64,000 nucleotides of DNA from Haloferax elongans ATCC BAA-1513. GTDB taxonomy: Archaea; Halobacteriota; Halobacteria; Halobacteriales; Haloferacaceae. Numbering within the stretch: position 1 is the stretch's first letter; each line of letters begins with the position of its first letter. The stretch covers positions 53,070 to 117,069 of the forward strand of contig NZ_AOLK01000023.1 of assembly GCF_000336755.1 (NCBI RefSeq), in the 5' to 3' direction. This document shows positions 42,971 to 51,683 of this stretch, piece by piece. Under the pieces are notes generated by a model, which saw only the letters and a list, made by a program, of their open reading frames with translations, was not told the DNA's origin and searched no databases. The position numbers and the translations under genes were made by a program.

Positions 42971-43142
42971 CATCGGCCCCTGGCAAGTGTCGATAGTGAT
43001 GATTGGGGTGTCGATGATACTGTTCGGAACATCAGGACTGATTGGTTTCGTGACTCCTTCCTCTCGCGTCGGTGCTGCTTTGCTGGTTGCGGCGGTTATT
43101 CTTGCGTTCGTATTGGGGCGAGCGTCCGCCAATCTCTGGTAA
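42963..43142 (+). CDS. Small two-helix membrane protein
   Basis: 59 aa from the ATG at 42963: MADIGPWQVSIVMIGVSMIL then 'FGTSGLIGFVTPSSRVGAALLVAAVILAFVLG'. Two transmembrane helices are clear. It overlaps the mini-protein gene by 8 nt, so it is translated from the same message. Function unknown. A related two-helix protein is at 53666-53857. Confidence 0.65.
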   Translation: MADIGPWQVSIVMIGVSMILFGTSGLIGFVTPSSRVGAALLVAAVILAFVLGRASANLW

Positions 43143-43185
43143 TTCCCGAAGCGGAAGACCGCCTCTCATCGGAGTGGTAAGACAG

Positions 43186-43647
43186 TCAGTTCTCGTCGTC
43201 CGGCGTACGCGGCTCCCGGTCTGGAGGCAACTCAACGCCCTCCAATTCTTCCTCCTTGTCATAGCCTCCGTAGCGCTCAGAGTCAGGGCGGCACCGATAC
43301 GCCTTTGGTAAAATCACTTCGTCGGGGCTGACAAGCGGTTCGAACACCACACCATCCGATTTCAGACGCGCGTAATCGCCACCGACAGCAATCACGCCCA
43401 GTTCGATTAGCCATTCCAACGTGCGCTCAGGAATTGATTCCACCGGCACATCCTCCTCTGCTAACTGCTGAATGAGATTGACATCCGCGATCGTCATATG
43501 GTCGATTTGTTCGACTCGAAGCGTCAGGATATCGGGGTCTCCGTCTTTGATGCCGTCCACAACGTCTTCCTTCCCAGCCATATCTCGACGTTTCGTAGCG
43601 TCGATGCCTTCTTGGAGTTCGTTGTGGGGATTGTCCCTGTTGGTCAT
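43186..43647 (-). CDS. QIDH-box family protein, intact copy
   Basis: 153 aa from the ATG 43645-43647 (MTNRDNPHNELQEGIDATKRR). Blocks shared with the decayed copies at 27489-27854 and 48845-49065: 'DILTLRVEQIDHM', 'VNLIQQLAEEDVPVESIPERTLEWLIELG', 'DGVVFEPLVSPDE' and 'SERYGGYDKEEE'. The middle looks like a helix-turn segment and the end like a beta hairpin; no known family. The CTAG palindrome (43794) and CATTTCGA repeats lie upstream. Confidence 0.7.
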   Translation of the reverse strand: MTNRDNPHNELQEGIDATKRRDMAGKEDVVDGIKDGDPDILTLRVEQIDHMTIADVNLIQQLAEEDVPVESIPERTLEWLIELGVIAVGGDYARLKSDGVVFEPLVSPDEVILPKAYRCRPDSERYGGYDKEEELEGVELPPDREPRTPDDEN

Positions 43648-43793
43648 GCCTATGGATAGGGTTTTATCGCACAAGACTTCCACGGGCACGAAAAACAGAG
43701 ACAGTCGTCGCGCTCGCCGAGGTCTGCAAGGCTACGCCTCGTTGGGGGTTGCTTCACATGGTTCTATAGGGGAGACGAATCCTACAGCCGATT

Positions 43794-43806
43794 TAGCCGG
43801 CTAGTA
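43794..43806. repeat. CTAG palindrome copy
   Basis: TAGCCGGCTAGTA; the central 10 bp are self-complementary. It lies 147 bp upstream of the intact QIDH-box gene. Confidence 0.65.
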
Positions 43807-43955
43807 CTCGCCGTTCACCGGTGGTCGTTGCACGCACCTCGTTTCGCCACTGCCAGAGAAACACCGTGGTCGAAATGTGGACTCCGTTCTCGAAATGGAA
43901 CCGTACACCTCGCTTCATCATTGAACAGGACACAGCCCCAATTCATACGCACACA

Positions 43956-44038
43956 TCACAGTCACGTGTGACTCCATCAAGTCACAGTCTCGGTTCACTG
44001 CCACACCTCACACTTCCAGATCACAGTCTCACGTCACT
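43956..44038 (+). repeat. 13-bp TCACA array 4
   Basis: TCAC words at 43956, 43982, 43995, 44008, 44021 and 44034, with a degenerate word at 43969: seven positions on one 13-bp lattice. This is the longest unbroken array and cannot be explained by codon structure. Confidence 0.75.
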
Positions 44039-44329
44039 GGCCAACGTCGCGCGCGATACCACTACGCGACCGCCACCGCTGCTGGGCGAGATAGTCTCGG
44101 TGGATTCACACCACCAATAATTCACAACGCTATCTGGTGGACTCTAATATTGTACAATTCTTCCTAGGTCATCTTCGAATCTCTCTTCTCGGTTCGGTTA
44201 CCGGGAACGACGACTGTTCAGGTGATTCTAATCCCGTGAGCCCAAATCACCACTAAACCACTATTGGAATTCCAGATCCATTGACCGCCCCACCGGAACA
44301 AATACTAGTATCGACGATTGCCTTCCTGT

Positions 44330-45835
44330 ATGGCTGAATTATTCGTTTTTACTATACTTGCTGCGGTTGTGACATTCTACTCTGTCCTGCCAAGTCACCG
44401 TCAGTTGCGAATCCAATTTGCCTTCCCTTCATCAATGAAGTGGGTATTCGGAGCAAGTGGCGTTGGGATCATATTGCTCTACATTGTTGATCTTTACTTA
44501 GAAACAGCATCTCCCGCATTCTCTTGGTACTGTGATTCTTTCTGCCTCCCGGCAAGATTTTGGGTTGGTGGCACTCAAGTTGCAATCGTAACGACACTTT
44601 CAGTATACACTGCTACAATATTTTTGCGGAAGTCAGTTCCCGTTCACAACGATAGTGCGCTTGAAACTCGAATTCGCAATCTTTTCGCAACTCAGCAGTT
44701 CAATACACTTTCTTCGTTGTTAGAGGACAACTACACACAACTCCTATCGAAAGAGACCGAATCTCGGCCCTTGCATAGTCGTGAGGCGGCAAAAGAAGTG
44801 CTGACTGCGAAGAATTTCATGGAACACCACAGTGAGCTGAATCCTTCTCTGACAACTCAGATAATTATAGATTCTAACTCCACGCTAAACCGGGAAGTGT
44901 TTGCTCGTGAATACCTGAAAGCCCTTCACAAAGACCCGATGAGTCTTCTCTATCACGAGGTTGAAGGGATAGATGGGAGGCATGGAAACCGAAAGATTCC
45001 GGACTCAAGTCAGTTGTTGTACTCTCTCTTTGATGACGTCAATATCGCTGTTGAATTGCAGATTTGGAATCCAATTCGCGAGAGTACCAAATCGTTCCTC
45101 CGTACTCAGGCTGAACGACTGAATGATGAGTACATTGGCCGTCCGGAAGATTTCTCACTTAACGGGCCAGACCAACCGTCGCATGATCCAATCCTTGTCG
45201 GTATCGAACTCTTCGATTTATTCGCATCTCAGGCTCTCCGGCAAGGAACTTCACGTCACATTTTCCTGCATTTTCTGGCGGAGGTTGTTGAAGAGATTTG
45301 TTCAAATTTCCAACTTGGGACATCTGCTGACCCGACGGAGGAGTTTCCAAATGCATATGGCTACTTGTTGAAGCACACAATCGCTGTCTATCGAGGTCTA
45401 GTCACTTTACCTGCCCAACCTAATCCAGGAATCCAGATGGGAATCAGGCGGGTGAATACCGAGCACGAACAGGACGTATTGAAGAACGGAGTGTGGAGTT
45501 TTGTGCGTGCTCAGAAAGCGATTCTGCTCACAGACACGATCCCGGATCAATTCAAAAACGACGTAGTGAGGAACCTTGTCTTAGCGTATATTGAATTAGG
45601 GAAAACACCCCACAGGGATAGTCAGATGTATTTTGCAACTCTACATAAGCATATCCTCAGTGACGGTATGAATGGTAGCGCACCGAGTGATGAGTATATG
45701 GAATTCCTCCAAGAACTAAACACACAAATCCGTCGCTTAGACCAAGGGAGGTTTGCTCTATCCCCAGATGCAGAACTTTATCGACGCCTCTCTGCCGATA
45801 TTGAGTCAGTACTCAGGACGAATCAACATCCGTAA
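44330..45835 (+). CDS. Membrane-anchored protein of unknown function
   Basis: 501 aa from the ATG at 44330 (MAELFVFTILAAVV); a TTG at 44318 would add four residues. Three N-terminal helices (about 3-22, 36-56, 84-106) are followed by a large cytoplasmic helical domain of about 390 aa. No catalytic motif is seen. AT-rich codon use differs from the flanking haloarchaeal genes, a sign of separate origin. A membrane anchor plus large soluble helical part, standing alone in a defence island, is compatible with an abortive-infection type protein; this is speculation. Confidence 0.7.
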   Translation: MAELFVFTILAAVVTFYSVLPSHRQLRIQFAFPSSMKWVFGASGVGIILLYIVDLYLETASPAFSWYCDSFCLPARFWVGGTQVAIVTTLSVYTATIFLRKSVPVHNDSALETRIRNLFATQQFNTLSSLLEDNYTQLLSKETESRPLHSREAAKEVLTAKNFMEHHSELNPSLTTQIIIDSNSTLNREVFAREYLKALHKDPMSLLYHEVEGIDGRHGNRKIPDSSQLLYSLFDDVNIAVELQIWNPIRESTKSFLRTQAERLNDEYIGRPEDFSLNGPDQPSHDPILVGIELFDLFASQALRQGTSRHIFLHFLAEVVEEICSNFQLGTSADPTEEFPNAYGYLLKHTIAVYRGLVTLPAQPNPGIQMGIRRVNTEHEQDVLKNGVWSFVRAQKAILLTDTIPDQFKNDVVRNLVLAYIELGKTPHRDSQMYFATLHKHILSDGMNGSAPSDEYMEFLQELNTQIRRLDQGRFALSPDAELYRRLSADIESVLRTNQHP

Positions 45836-46150
45836 GTCGATTTGGAGGCCAGAACCCCGGGAGTTTGAAGATTTCGTCGATTCGGTGTTGAGGAGTGCTC
45901 AAAGGTATGGGCATCGGCAAGAGCTGCAAATTAGGAAATCTGGCTTGTTGAGACAGTAATCACTTTGAAAGCACACCTCAGCTTAACAACCACCAGCATC
46001 GTCTTCGACGAAGCCGGGGTCAGAACTGCATCCACAACCACAGTTCGCAGTCTTAGGTCACCAATCTCGAGGTACCGCCTATCTCGGTTAGTAAAGGGCA
46101 GCAACGTCCTCTAAAAAGAGAATTTGCTCCGACCTACACGACGGAGGGCA
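45836..46150. other. Short gene-free gap
   Basis: No gene that I can support. A 40-codon open stretch (about 45838-45957, 'RPEPREFEDFVDSVLRSAQRYGHRQELQI') could be a fragment of a lost gene. No repeat family member is seen. Confidence 0.35.
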
Positions 46151-47887
46151 TCAAATGTCGAAGTTCCAGATGTTGGGGCAGGCGTTCGCTAGTGTCTCCG
46201 TTCGCTTGTCAATCTCGCTGGCGCCCCATTCATCATGCTCGCACACAACCTTCGTCATTTCGTAGTCCGAAGACGCGTACTCCTTCTTTTTTTGGTCAAA
46301 TGGATTGTCCTGCGCACGGGCGTTCACGCGCTCATCAAGAATAGTGAGGTTACCAATCTTGTCCGAGTATTCCTCGAATTCTTCCGGTGACATATTTAGA
46401 TAAGCCGGCCACGTGCTGTACTTTTTCGCCGAGAATGCCTTCCGCGGTGCGATGTGTTCGATGTCGATTGTGCTGGGGTCGACTCGCTTGTTTCCAGACG
46501 AGTAGTACTCGTTTTCCATCCGAGTGAGGATGTACCTGGTTCGGGCGTTCCGGGTGAAGCTCTCAGTGCGGATGGCTAGCCGCACCTCGGGGTCATCGGG
46601 AGCAATGGAAGATAGACGCTCCCGAAGTCGTTCGATTGGTTCGGGGTCGTTGAAGATTGTGGAGCAGAGAGTGGCGTGGATCTCGTCCACGTCCGTCCCA
46701 GTTTGTTGCCCGGTCATCCGCCAGCGGAACACGAACGATTCAAGAATCTTCAACGCCCGCATCAGGCGGTTGGGGTTGTCAATCTCGGTGAACAAGCGGA
46801 GAAGGAGTGTCCGTTCCTGCGTGATACCGAGCGTGTTCAGGTTCTCGAGCTTCTGGTTGATGGCACGGTTACCCTTTTGGCCGAAAAGGTCGGTGTCAGC
46901 CTGAACGATGTCAACGTATAGGGACGCCTTCTCCTTCATATCGGCTACATAGTCTTCGACGGTGGTGTTGGATGCCGGAATCTCCTTGTCGAGAACCTCG
47001 CAAAAGCGGTCGTATAGCTTGTAACTGGAAATTGGGTCGGTTACGTCTGGTTCTTCAGTTGACATAATGTAGTGCCTGAAGAATCGTCCATGTTTCGTCA
47101 ATTCTGGTTTGATGATCTTGATTATGTCTTCCCAGTCCCTCCGCACCAGTTCGTAGTTGATCTTCTGACGTGGTGCCTCGTGGGCAGTTTTGAACAGGTA
47201 GTTCTTCATGAGGTCGACCGCACTCAGTTCCAGTCCCCGGTTGTTCAGGGTCTCAAAGAGCTTGAACGCAGATCCCTCACTGTCGCACTCGATGGTGACC
47301 AGGGTCATCGAGTTCACGAGCCGCTTCCGAATCTCGTTCACCTCTTCAACTCCTTTGGTGGCGATCTTCTCGTGGAAAAACTCTGCCGACTCAACGAGTT
47401 GGCTGTCATCGTTCGCCGGTAATCGCCCGTTCAGCAGCTGCGTGTACTCCTCATCGTCGAACGTACTCATCGTGAGATTCGGCTGCTCGACGAAGTCCTC
47501 GTCCTCCTCCCACAGGTAGTTGCGGTCGATTCCCTCGGCTGGGTCTGATTCGGTATCGAGTTTGTCAGCATCTTTCCGCAATCTCTGTCGGATAATGCAG
47601 AGGAGCACAGAAATCGTCGCCAGTCGCTGTTGCCCGTCCACGATTTGGAGAACCGCGAGTTCGTCGAGGCCCTTGTCCTCCTTCACGACGACGATAGAAC
47701 CGAGGAAGTGAGTCTCTACTTCACCCTCGTTCACCGACATCAGGTCGTTCCAGAAAGCCTCTAACTGGTCTTCCTGCCAAGCATATGCACGCTGGTATTC
47801 AGGGACTTGAAATCGGTGCTTGTCACGGGAAAGAACAGAACTTACTGTATCCTCAATGGCGGTGATGTTCAGACCTTTAGATGACAT
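46151..47887 (-). CDS. GmrSD-type modification-dependent endonuclease (DUF262-DUF1524)
   Basis: 578 aa from the ATG 47885-47887 (MSSKGLNITAIED). The N-terminal GmrS/DUF262 domain has 'FQVPEYQRAYAWQEDQLEAF' and 'IVDGQQRLATISVLL' (nucleotide-binding DGQQR). The C-terminal GmrD/DUF1524 HNH-type domain has 'DIEHIAPRKAF' (catalytic His) and 'NLTILDERVNARAQDNPFDQKKKEY'. This single-chain architecture is that of type IV restriction enzymes that cut glucosylated or otherwise modified viral DNA using NTP. It stands alone within the island. Confidence 0.92.
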   Translation of the reverse strand: MSSKGLNITAIEDTVSSVLSRDKHRFQVPEYQRAYAWQEDQLEAFWNDLMSVNEGEVETHFLGSIVVVKEDKGLDELAVLQIVDGQQRLATISVLLCIIRQRLRKDADKLDTESDPAEGIDRNYLWEEDEDFVEQPNLTMSTFDDEEYTQLLNGRLPANDDSQLVESAEFFHEKIATKGVEEVNEIRKRLVNSMTLVTIECDSEGSAFKLFETLNNRGLELSAVDLMKNYLFKTAHEAPRQKINYELVRRDWEDIIKIIKPELTKHGRFFRHYIMSTEEPDVTDPISSYKLYDRFCEVLDKEIPASNTTVEDYVADMKEKASLYVDIVQADTDLFGQKGNRAINQKLENLNTLGITQERTLLLRLFTEIDNPNRLMRALKILESFVFRWRMTGQQTGTDVDEIHATLCSTIFNDPEPIERLRERLSSIAPDDPEVRLAIRTESFTRNARTRYILTRMENEYYSSGNKRVDPSTIDIEHIAPRKAFSAKKYSTWPAYLNMSPEEFEEYSDKIGNLTILDERVNARAQDNPFDQKKKEYASSDYEMTKVVCEHDEWGASEIDKRTETLANACPNIWNFDI

Positions 47888-48361
47888 TATATTGCTACCA
47901 ACATAGACCAACATAGAAAAGATTACTCAAGAGTACGACGTTTTCAGCTCGGGTTTTAATGTTTCGGACAATCAGAAAGACGGATTTCGGGCCGAGACTG
48001 GCCATCAAACCGAGTCGACAACCTTGAGCCGAATAGTTAGCCTTCCTGGCTTCGCTTGTTTGTGCATACCCCGTTTATTGGGTGGAACAAACCTCAATAG
48101 AACCCGATCCCCGAGATTACAAGTGATAGTGTCGCTCCCACTTTGTGCTAGCCGGATAGCCCGATCTGCCAGTAGGCAATGCTGTGTACTCCGTCGTGTT
48201 TTTGTCCCGTCGGAAAACGCTCTCCATACCGTTTTCTGGCTAACTTCGGAGAGGAGAGTTATGAGAATAGGGATAGTGCTCGTGATTAATCTGTTTCGGG
48301 GGGGAGAGCGTTGATAGCTGTGTGGCGCTGGGTTTGGTCGCAGTTTTGGTTTTTAGGTCGT
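47888..48361. other. Gene-poor gap with CTAG palindrome
   Basis: No credible gene. It holds the palindrome GCTAGCCGGATAGC (48147-48160). A G-run (48298-48304) lies near the right end. Confidence 0.5.
48147..48160. repeat. CTAG palindrome copy (GCTAGCCGGATAGC)
   Basis: One mismatch from the perfect copy at 27409. It lies between the GmrSD gene and the membrane protein at 48362. Confidence 0.65.
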
Positions 48362-48712
48362 TTAGAAGCTTGAACTGTGAATTTTGATTCGAAGAACGAC
48401 TGCTCCAAGAGCTGCACCGGCATAGATAATCCAGTCAGTGAGCCCAATGAAGTCCGTCTGAGAGAGCATCGGGAGTGCCAAGAAAACGCCGATGACGAAC
48501 CCTGCGAGATAGCCAAAAGACCAGTATCTTGACGCATCAACGGTCATTACGATGCTGACAATCGAGACAACGATAATGCCAGAAAACAGTCCTCGAGGAA
48601 GCAAACCAGCCTCGACGAGACGGGGGACAACTTCTCCGATGAAAACTGCTACAACCAGTGCCCCGACGACCATTGAGATACCCCGGTCGTACCCGTGTTC
48701 GATTCCAGGCAT
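48362..48712 (-). CDS. Membrane protein, four helices
   Basis: 116 aa (MPGIEHGYDRGISMVVGALV). Hydrophobic helices near 12-30, 40-58, 64-82 and 88-108. No family is recognised. Similar small membrane proteins accompany several island modules (42963, 53666); they may be paralogues too short to align by eye. Confidence 0.68.
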   Translation of the reverse strand: MPGIEHGYDRGISMVVGALVVAVFIGEVVPRLVEAGLLPRGLFSGIIVVSIVSIVMTVDASRYWSFGYLAGFVIGVFLALPMLSQTDFIGLTDWIIYAGAALGAVVLRIKIHSSSF

Positions 48713-48844
48713 ATGTCAGACGAAGAAACAGGGGTGAATAAGTGTGTTTCCTGTAGTACCTGTGAAGACCCGACCGCTACGCTGACCCCTCACGGACGCA
48801 CATTCATTACCAGAAAACAATCCAGTTCTCAAGTACACTAACAG

Positions 48845-49065
48845 CTACTCATCATCGCCAGGGTAAACAATCGGTTCGATCACGACGACTTCGTGCTTGG
48901 AAGAAACCATGCCACTCTCGACCTGGCCACGTCAAGCTCAGTCAACCACTCCAACTTCCTCTCTGAGATTTCACTAGCCGGGATGTTTTCCCGGTTCAGT
49001 CGCTCAATCAACAACAATTCGTCCTCCCCGATGTGATCAATCTGACTCCGTCGCAACACCAGCAC
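48845..49065 (-). pseudogene. QIDH-box family protein, frameshifted relic
   Basis: It begins MLVLRRSQIDHIGEDELLLIERLNRENIP...EWLTELDVA. The family then expects a DGVVFEPLV-like strand. That strand appears in another frame ('ESGMVSSKHEVVVIEPIVYPGDDE') and stops at 48845-48847. One frameshift near 48925-48935 joins the parts. The N-terminus is also shorter than in the intact paralogue at 43186-43647. A CGGCTAG half-palindrome lies upstream at 49250-49256. Confidence 0.65.
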
Positions 49066-49245
49066 ATCAGTCCATCCGCGCGGTTCAACGCAGATGAAAA
49101 TTCATCTATCGTCATTAACGGCAGTGTACACCTTCTAACGACAATAACAACCGGGTCGAGCCTGCGACGTAACAGGCTTGCAAGTAATCCCTGGATGCTC
49201 AATCTTCGAAAGAGGCAATGACTGACCTCGAACCACCCTTTTGAT

Positions 49246-49257
49246 GACCGGCTAGCA
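49246..49257. repeat. CTAG half-palindrome
   Basis: GACCGGCTAGCA, between the QIDH relic and the Mrr-like gene stop. With the copy at 50486 it brackets the Mrr-like gene. Confidence 0.5.
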
Positions 49258-49259
49258 AC

Positions 49260-50267
49260 TCAGTTCAAACAAATTTGATCAATTGGTAGGCTTTCTGGGA
49301 GAGAATTGAGCTTCTCTCGAATCGATTCGTCCATGTGTATTGTGATTCTTTCTTTACCGTCACTCTGGTTGTCATCTCCATGGGAGTGGAGTAGTTTGGT
49401 TGTGTACTCTATCTTCTCCGGATCAAACCATGTTTTATAGATAACAACTATTCTTGATTTGGAATTTGGTTTGATATCGTGGTTCTTGCCATTATTCCAC
49501 GGTGTATATTGACCAGACCGACTTGACCAAGAATTATCTTGATGATTATCATAAGAAAACCCATCTGATGCGGTTACTGCCAAGTGATTATATCCAAAGA
49601 AATTCCACTCGTAATCTGTTTTGTTCCGGACATACATGCAGATTACAGTGTATTTCCTCTCTTCATGTATATTTTCATCACGGTCTTCAAACTCAATATA
49701 TCGATTATCGAATCCAACCACCTCTATTTCCAAGCAGTCACCTTCACCAACGACAAAACTTTGTTCAGATTCTTTAGTATCTGGACTATCAGGCGATCGC
49801 TTTTGTTTTGGTGTTTGTACGCTGTCTCCCTCAGCATATGATTCCACGAGGTCAACGAGGCCCTCTCTTAGAACCAAGTTAGCCAAGGTATTGCCACCAA
49901 TACATTTTATTTCCTCTTCCTCTGCGATCTCCCGTGCTTGTTTGGTAAATCCTCCTGTGCTAATCACTAATACTGTATCAACGCCATCTTTCCCACTAAG
50001 GCGTCCATACTTCTGCATTTCTGGCCCTGAAAGGGTAGAACCAGCACCATATCTTTTGGCTTGTATTAGAATAGTTTCCTCGTATGGAAAATCACGAGTA
50101 GCAACAATGTCAATTCCTTTGTCACCAACAGATGCTGTAACTTCCGTATTGTACCCTATGTATTCCCAGATGTCAGATATGAGCTGTTCAAAAGAATCAG
50201 GATCGATCAACCGAACCGTGGAGAGGACACTTTCGGGATCTATATTTTCCATGAATAATCCATCCAA
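49260..50267 (-). CDS. Mrr-type restriction endonuclease
   Basis: 335 aa (start ATG 50267; M6 at 50252 is an alternative). Residues about 15-135 are an Mrr_cat PD-(D/E)XK domain: 'FEQLISDIWEYIGYNTEVTASVGDKGIDIVATRD' with the catalytic Asp, then 'ILIQAKRYG' (Q-x-K) and a conserved 'VLISTGGFTKQAREIAEE'. The C-terminal 165 residues form a beta-sandwich-like domain ('VIYKTWFDPEKIEY'). Mrr enzymes cut methylated DNA. Low GC contrasts with the neighbours, and the gene sits exactly between two CTAG palindromes, suggesting insertion as a cassette. Confidence 0.9.
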   Translation of the reverse strand: MDGLFMENIDPESVLSTVRLIDPDSFEQLISDIWEYIGYNTEVTASVGDKGIDIVATRDFPYEETILIQAKRYGAGSTLSGPEMQKYGRLSGKDGVDTVLVISTGGFTKQAREIAEEEEIKCIGGNTLANLVLREGLVDLVESYAEGDSVQTPKQKRSPDSPDTKESEQSFVVGEGDCLEIEVVGFDNRYIEFEDRDENIHEERKYTVICMYVRNKTDYEWNFFGYNHLAVTASDGFSYDNHQDNSWSSRSGQYTPWNNGKNHDIKPNSKSRIVVIYKTWFDPEKIEYTTKLLHSHGDDNQSDGKERITIHMDESIREKLNSLPESLPIDQICLN

Positions 50268-50485
50268 GTATCTACAGATAGGGATTATGTTTTCAATAAT
50301 ATCTTGACACAGTTTCCTCAGGAAGTCTGTAATAAGTCACATGTCTTGAGTCGTAGTTGGCATAGATGTGGTGACCATTTGCCCTTGTAGCACGGTCTAA
50401 TTCGGTTGTAATGCCCACATATCGCACCGGTGCTGATGCTAACCCCCACTCACAACGAGGCTAGACGATTGTCGTTGCTTTCCGG

Positions 50486-50553
50486 GCTAGCCGGCCAACC
50501 TGCGGTCGCCTGCGCGACGAGATTACGTTGTTGCGGGCGAGACGCCCGAGACA
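50486..50553 (+). promoter_or_regulatory. Promoter cassette, copy B
   Basis: GCTAGCCGGCC (50486-50496), CTGCGGTCGCC (50500-50510) and the inverted repeat TGCGGGCGAGACGCCCGAGA (50532-50551), in the order seen at 19192-19259 and 54827-54892. A clean TATA box TATATATACA (50561-50570) follows, 28 nt before an ATG at 50589. Confidence 0.65.
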
Positions 50554-50588
50554 CACCTTCTATATATACAATTCAGCAACCACGTCAG

Positions 50589-50645
50589 ATGAGTCAAGCT
50601 AGTCATCACAACACCGCATCACAGTCACACATCACAATCACTTGA
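50589..50645 (+). pseudogene. Truncated DUF7344-like leader (18 aa)
   Basis: ATG at 50589 reads MSQASHHNTASQSHITIT and stops. This resembles the N-terminal linker of the DUF7344-like relic at 54903 (KSQSHVTEID). Promoter and start survive but the winged helix is gone. TCACA array 5 overlaps it. Confidence 0.45.
50606..50642 (+). repeat. 13-bp TCACA array 5
   Basis: TCACA at 50606, 50619 and 50632 with half-phase TCAC at 50625 and 50638. Unit: TCACAGTCACACA. Lies 80 bp upstream of the second CxxC mini-protein gene. Confidence 0.7.
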
Positions 50646-50721
50646 ACTGCCGCAAACAGCACCCAGAGACGCCTAGTCCGCGGATTTATTGGTTCCCTCC
50701 GACTCTATAGAGTAGGTGAAG

Positions 50722-50934
50722 ATGACTGGCAACACCCACAAGAGCGACGATGATACCGAAGAAGTAGCAGCCAATATCATCGAAGAGTCTGCTGAGATGG
50801 GTGACCGAGGTGCAGAGTCCCCACCAGAAGGTCAGACATGTGCCCGCTGCGAACGAGACGCAGTCCCCGGGCCAGGTGACGAGTGGTTCTGCGAGGAACA
50901 CCAAAGAGAGTATTTCGAGGAACGACACAGCTAA
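50722..50934 (+). CDS. CxxC mini-protein (zinc-binding type), copy 2
   Basis: 70 aa from the ATG at 50722 (MTGNTHKSDDDTEEVAANII). Shares 'EESAEMGDRGAESPPEGQTCARCERDA' and 'EWFCEEHQREYFEERH' with the copy at 42776-42970. The Cys-x-x-Cys and Cys-x-x-His pairs are intact. A TCACA array lies upstream in both cases, evidence for common regulation. Confidence 0.78.
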   Translation: MTGNTHKSDDDTEEVAANIIEESAEMGDRGAESPPEGQTCARCERDAVPGPGDEWFCEEHQREYFEERHS

Positions 50935-50952
50935 TCAACTCACTCTCAGTAA

Positions 50953-51663
50953 CTACCGCCACGGATTCTTCATAAAGCTCCACCTGTGCTCCGACACGTC
51001 CGTCCCTGGGTGTGGATACTCACGATACTGCTCTAACGTCTCCGGGATTTTACCCAACGTGTCAGGGTTGCGATGGCGAACGCTGATCGCATGGCCCACA
51101 TCAATTGGTTCCCTTCCCTGCCAGTCGTGTCTCTGTTTATAAGTGGAGAACAGTTCATTGACGACATCCCAATTCAGAGACTCTTCATCGAAGTGTTGTG
51201 GGCCGAGCCACGCGACGGAATAGTCCGCTGAGACGTAGTCATAGGTCACCTTCCGGAGATCCTTGTCCTTATTCCGGTACTGGACTTCGATGACGAGTCC
51301 CGTTCCAAAGTAGCGGTTCCTCGAATCGAACTCGAGAAGAACATCAGCTGTCCGACGGTTAGGCCCATCAGGGGTAAACGCCACTTCCACGTCTTCTTCG
51401 ACACCACATCGGCAGGCTATCGACCCAAATTTCTCCTTCAGCGCTGCTAGCGCGAGTGCTTTACAACGGTGGTGAACATCAGACTCTCCAGCGTACTCAC
51501 AGCCACCAACGATATCAACGTTCTCGTGGTAGAAGTGACGAGCGACGTTCTCTCCTTCGCGTGGATACATTGCTCCACCACACTCGGGACAACGCACAGC
51601 TTGACCATCCTCTACGACGGTCGGCGCAACAACCTCTCTATCTAAGATTGCACGAAATGGCAT
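50953..51663 (-). CDS. CoiA-like nuclease
   Basis: 236 aa. An N-terminal zinc-like motif 'RCPECGGAMYPREGENVARHFYH' and 'HHRCKALALAALKEKF' are typical of competence protein CoiA. A PD-(D/E)XK core follows: 'RTADVLLEFDSRNRYFGTGLVIEVQYRNKDKD' (Asp, then E-x-Q in place of E-x-K) with 'DYSVAWLG'. CoiA-like proteins act on single-stranded or branched DNA. It is the last gene of a minus-strand run that starts at 53504, with a 20-bp gap to the nuclease fragment upstream. Confidence 0.82.
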   Translation of the reverse strand: MPFRAILDREVVAPTVVEDGQAVRCPECGGAMYPREGENVARHFYHENVDIVGGCEYAGESDVHHRCKALALAALKEKFGSIACRCGVEEDVEVAFTPDGPNRRTADVLLEFDSRNRYFGTGLVIEVQYRNKDKDLRKVTYDYVSADYSVAWLGPQHFDEESLNWDVVNELFSTYKQRHDWQGREPIDVGHAISVRHRNPDTLGKIPETLEQYREYPHPGTDVSEHRWSFMKNPWR

Positions 51664-51683
51664 TTCCCACCAGTTATCCTATC

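Larger units (their letters stand above)
43648..44329. other. Divergent intergenic cassette
   Basis: No convincing gene. It contains the palindrome TAGCCGGCTA (43794-43803), two TCGAAATG words (43870, 43890; reverse complement of CATTTCGA), and the 13-bp array 43956-44038. In mirror order it matches 27112-27422. From 44040 to 44329 nothing recognisable is seen. Confidence 0.6.

Noticed and set aside
43821-44120. Open frame of 99 codons across array 4
   Set aside because: Its Ser/His/Thr-rich product is simply the translation of the 13-bp TCACA lattice; no start signals or conserved blocks.
48024-48314. 96-codon frame in the gap after the GmrSD gene
   Set aside because: Cys/Arg/Ser-rich composition typical of non-coding frames and it runs across a CTAG palindrome.
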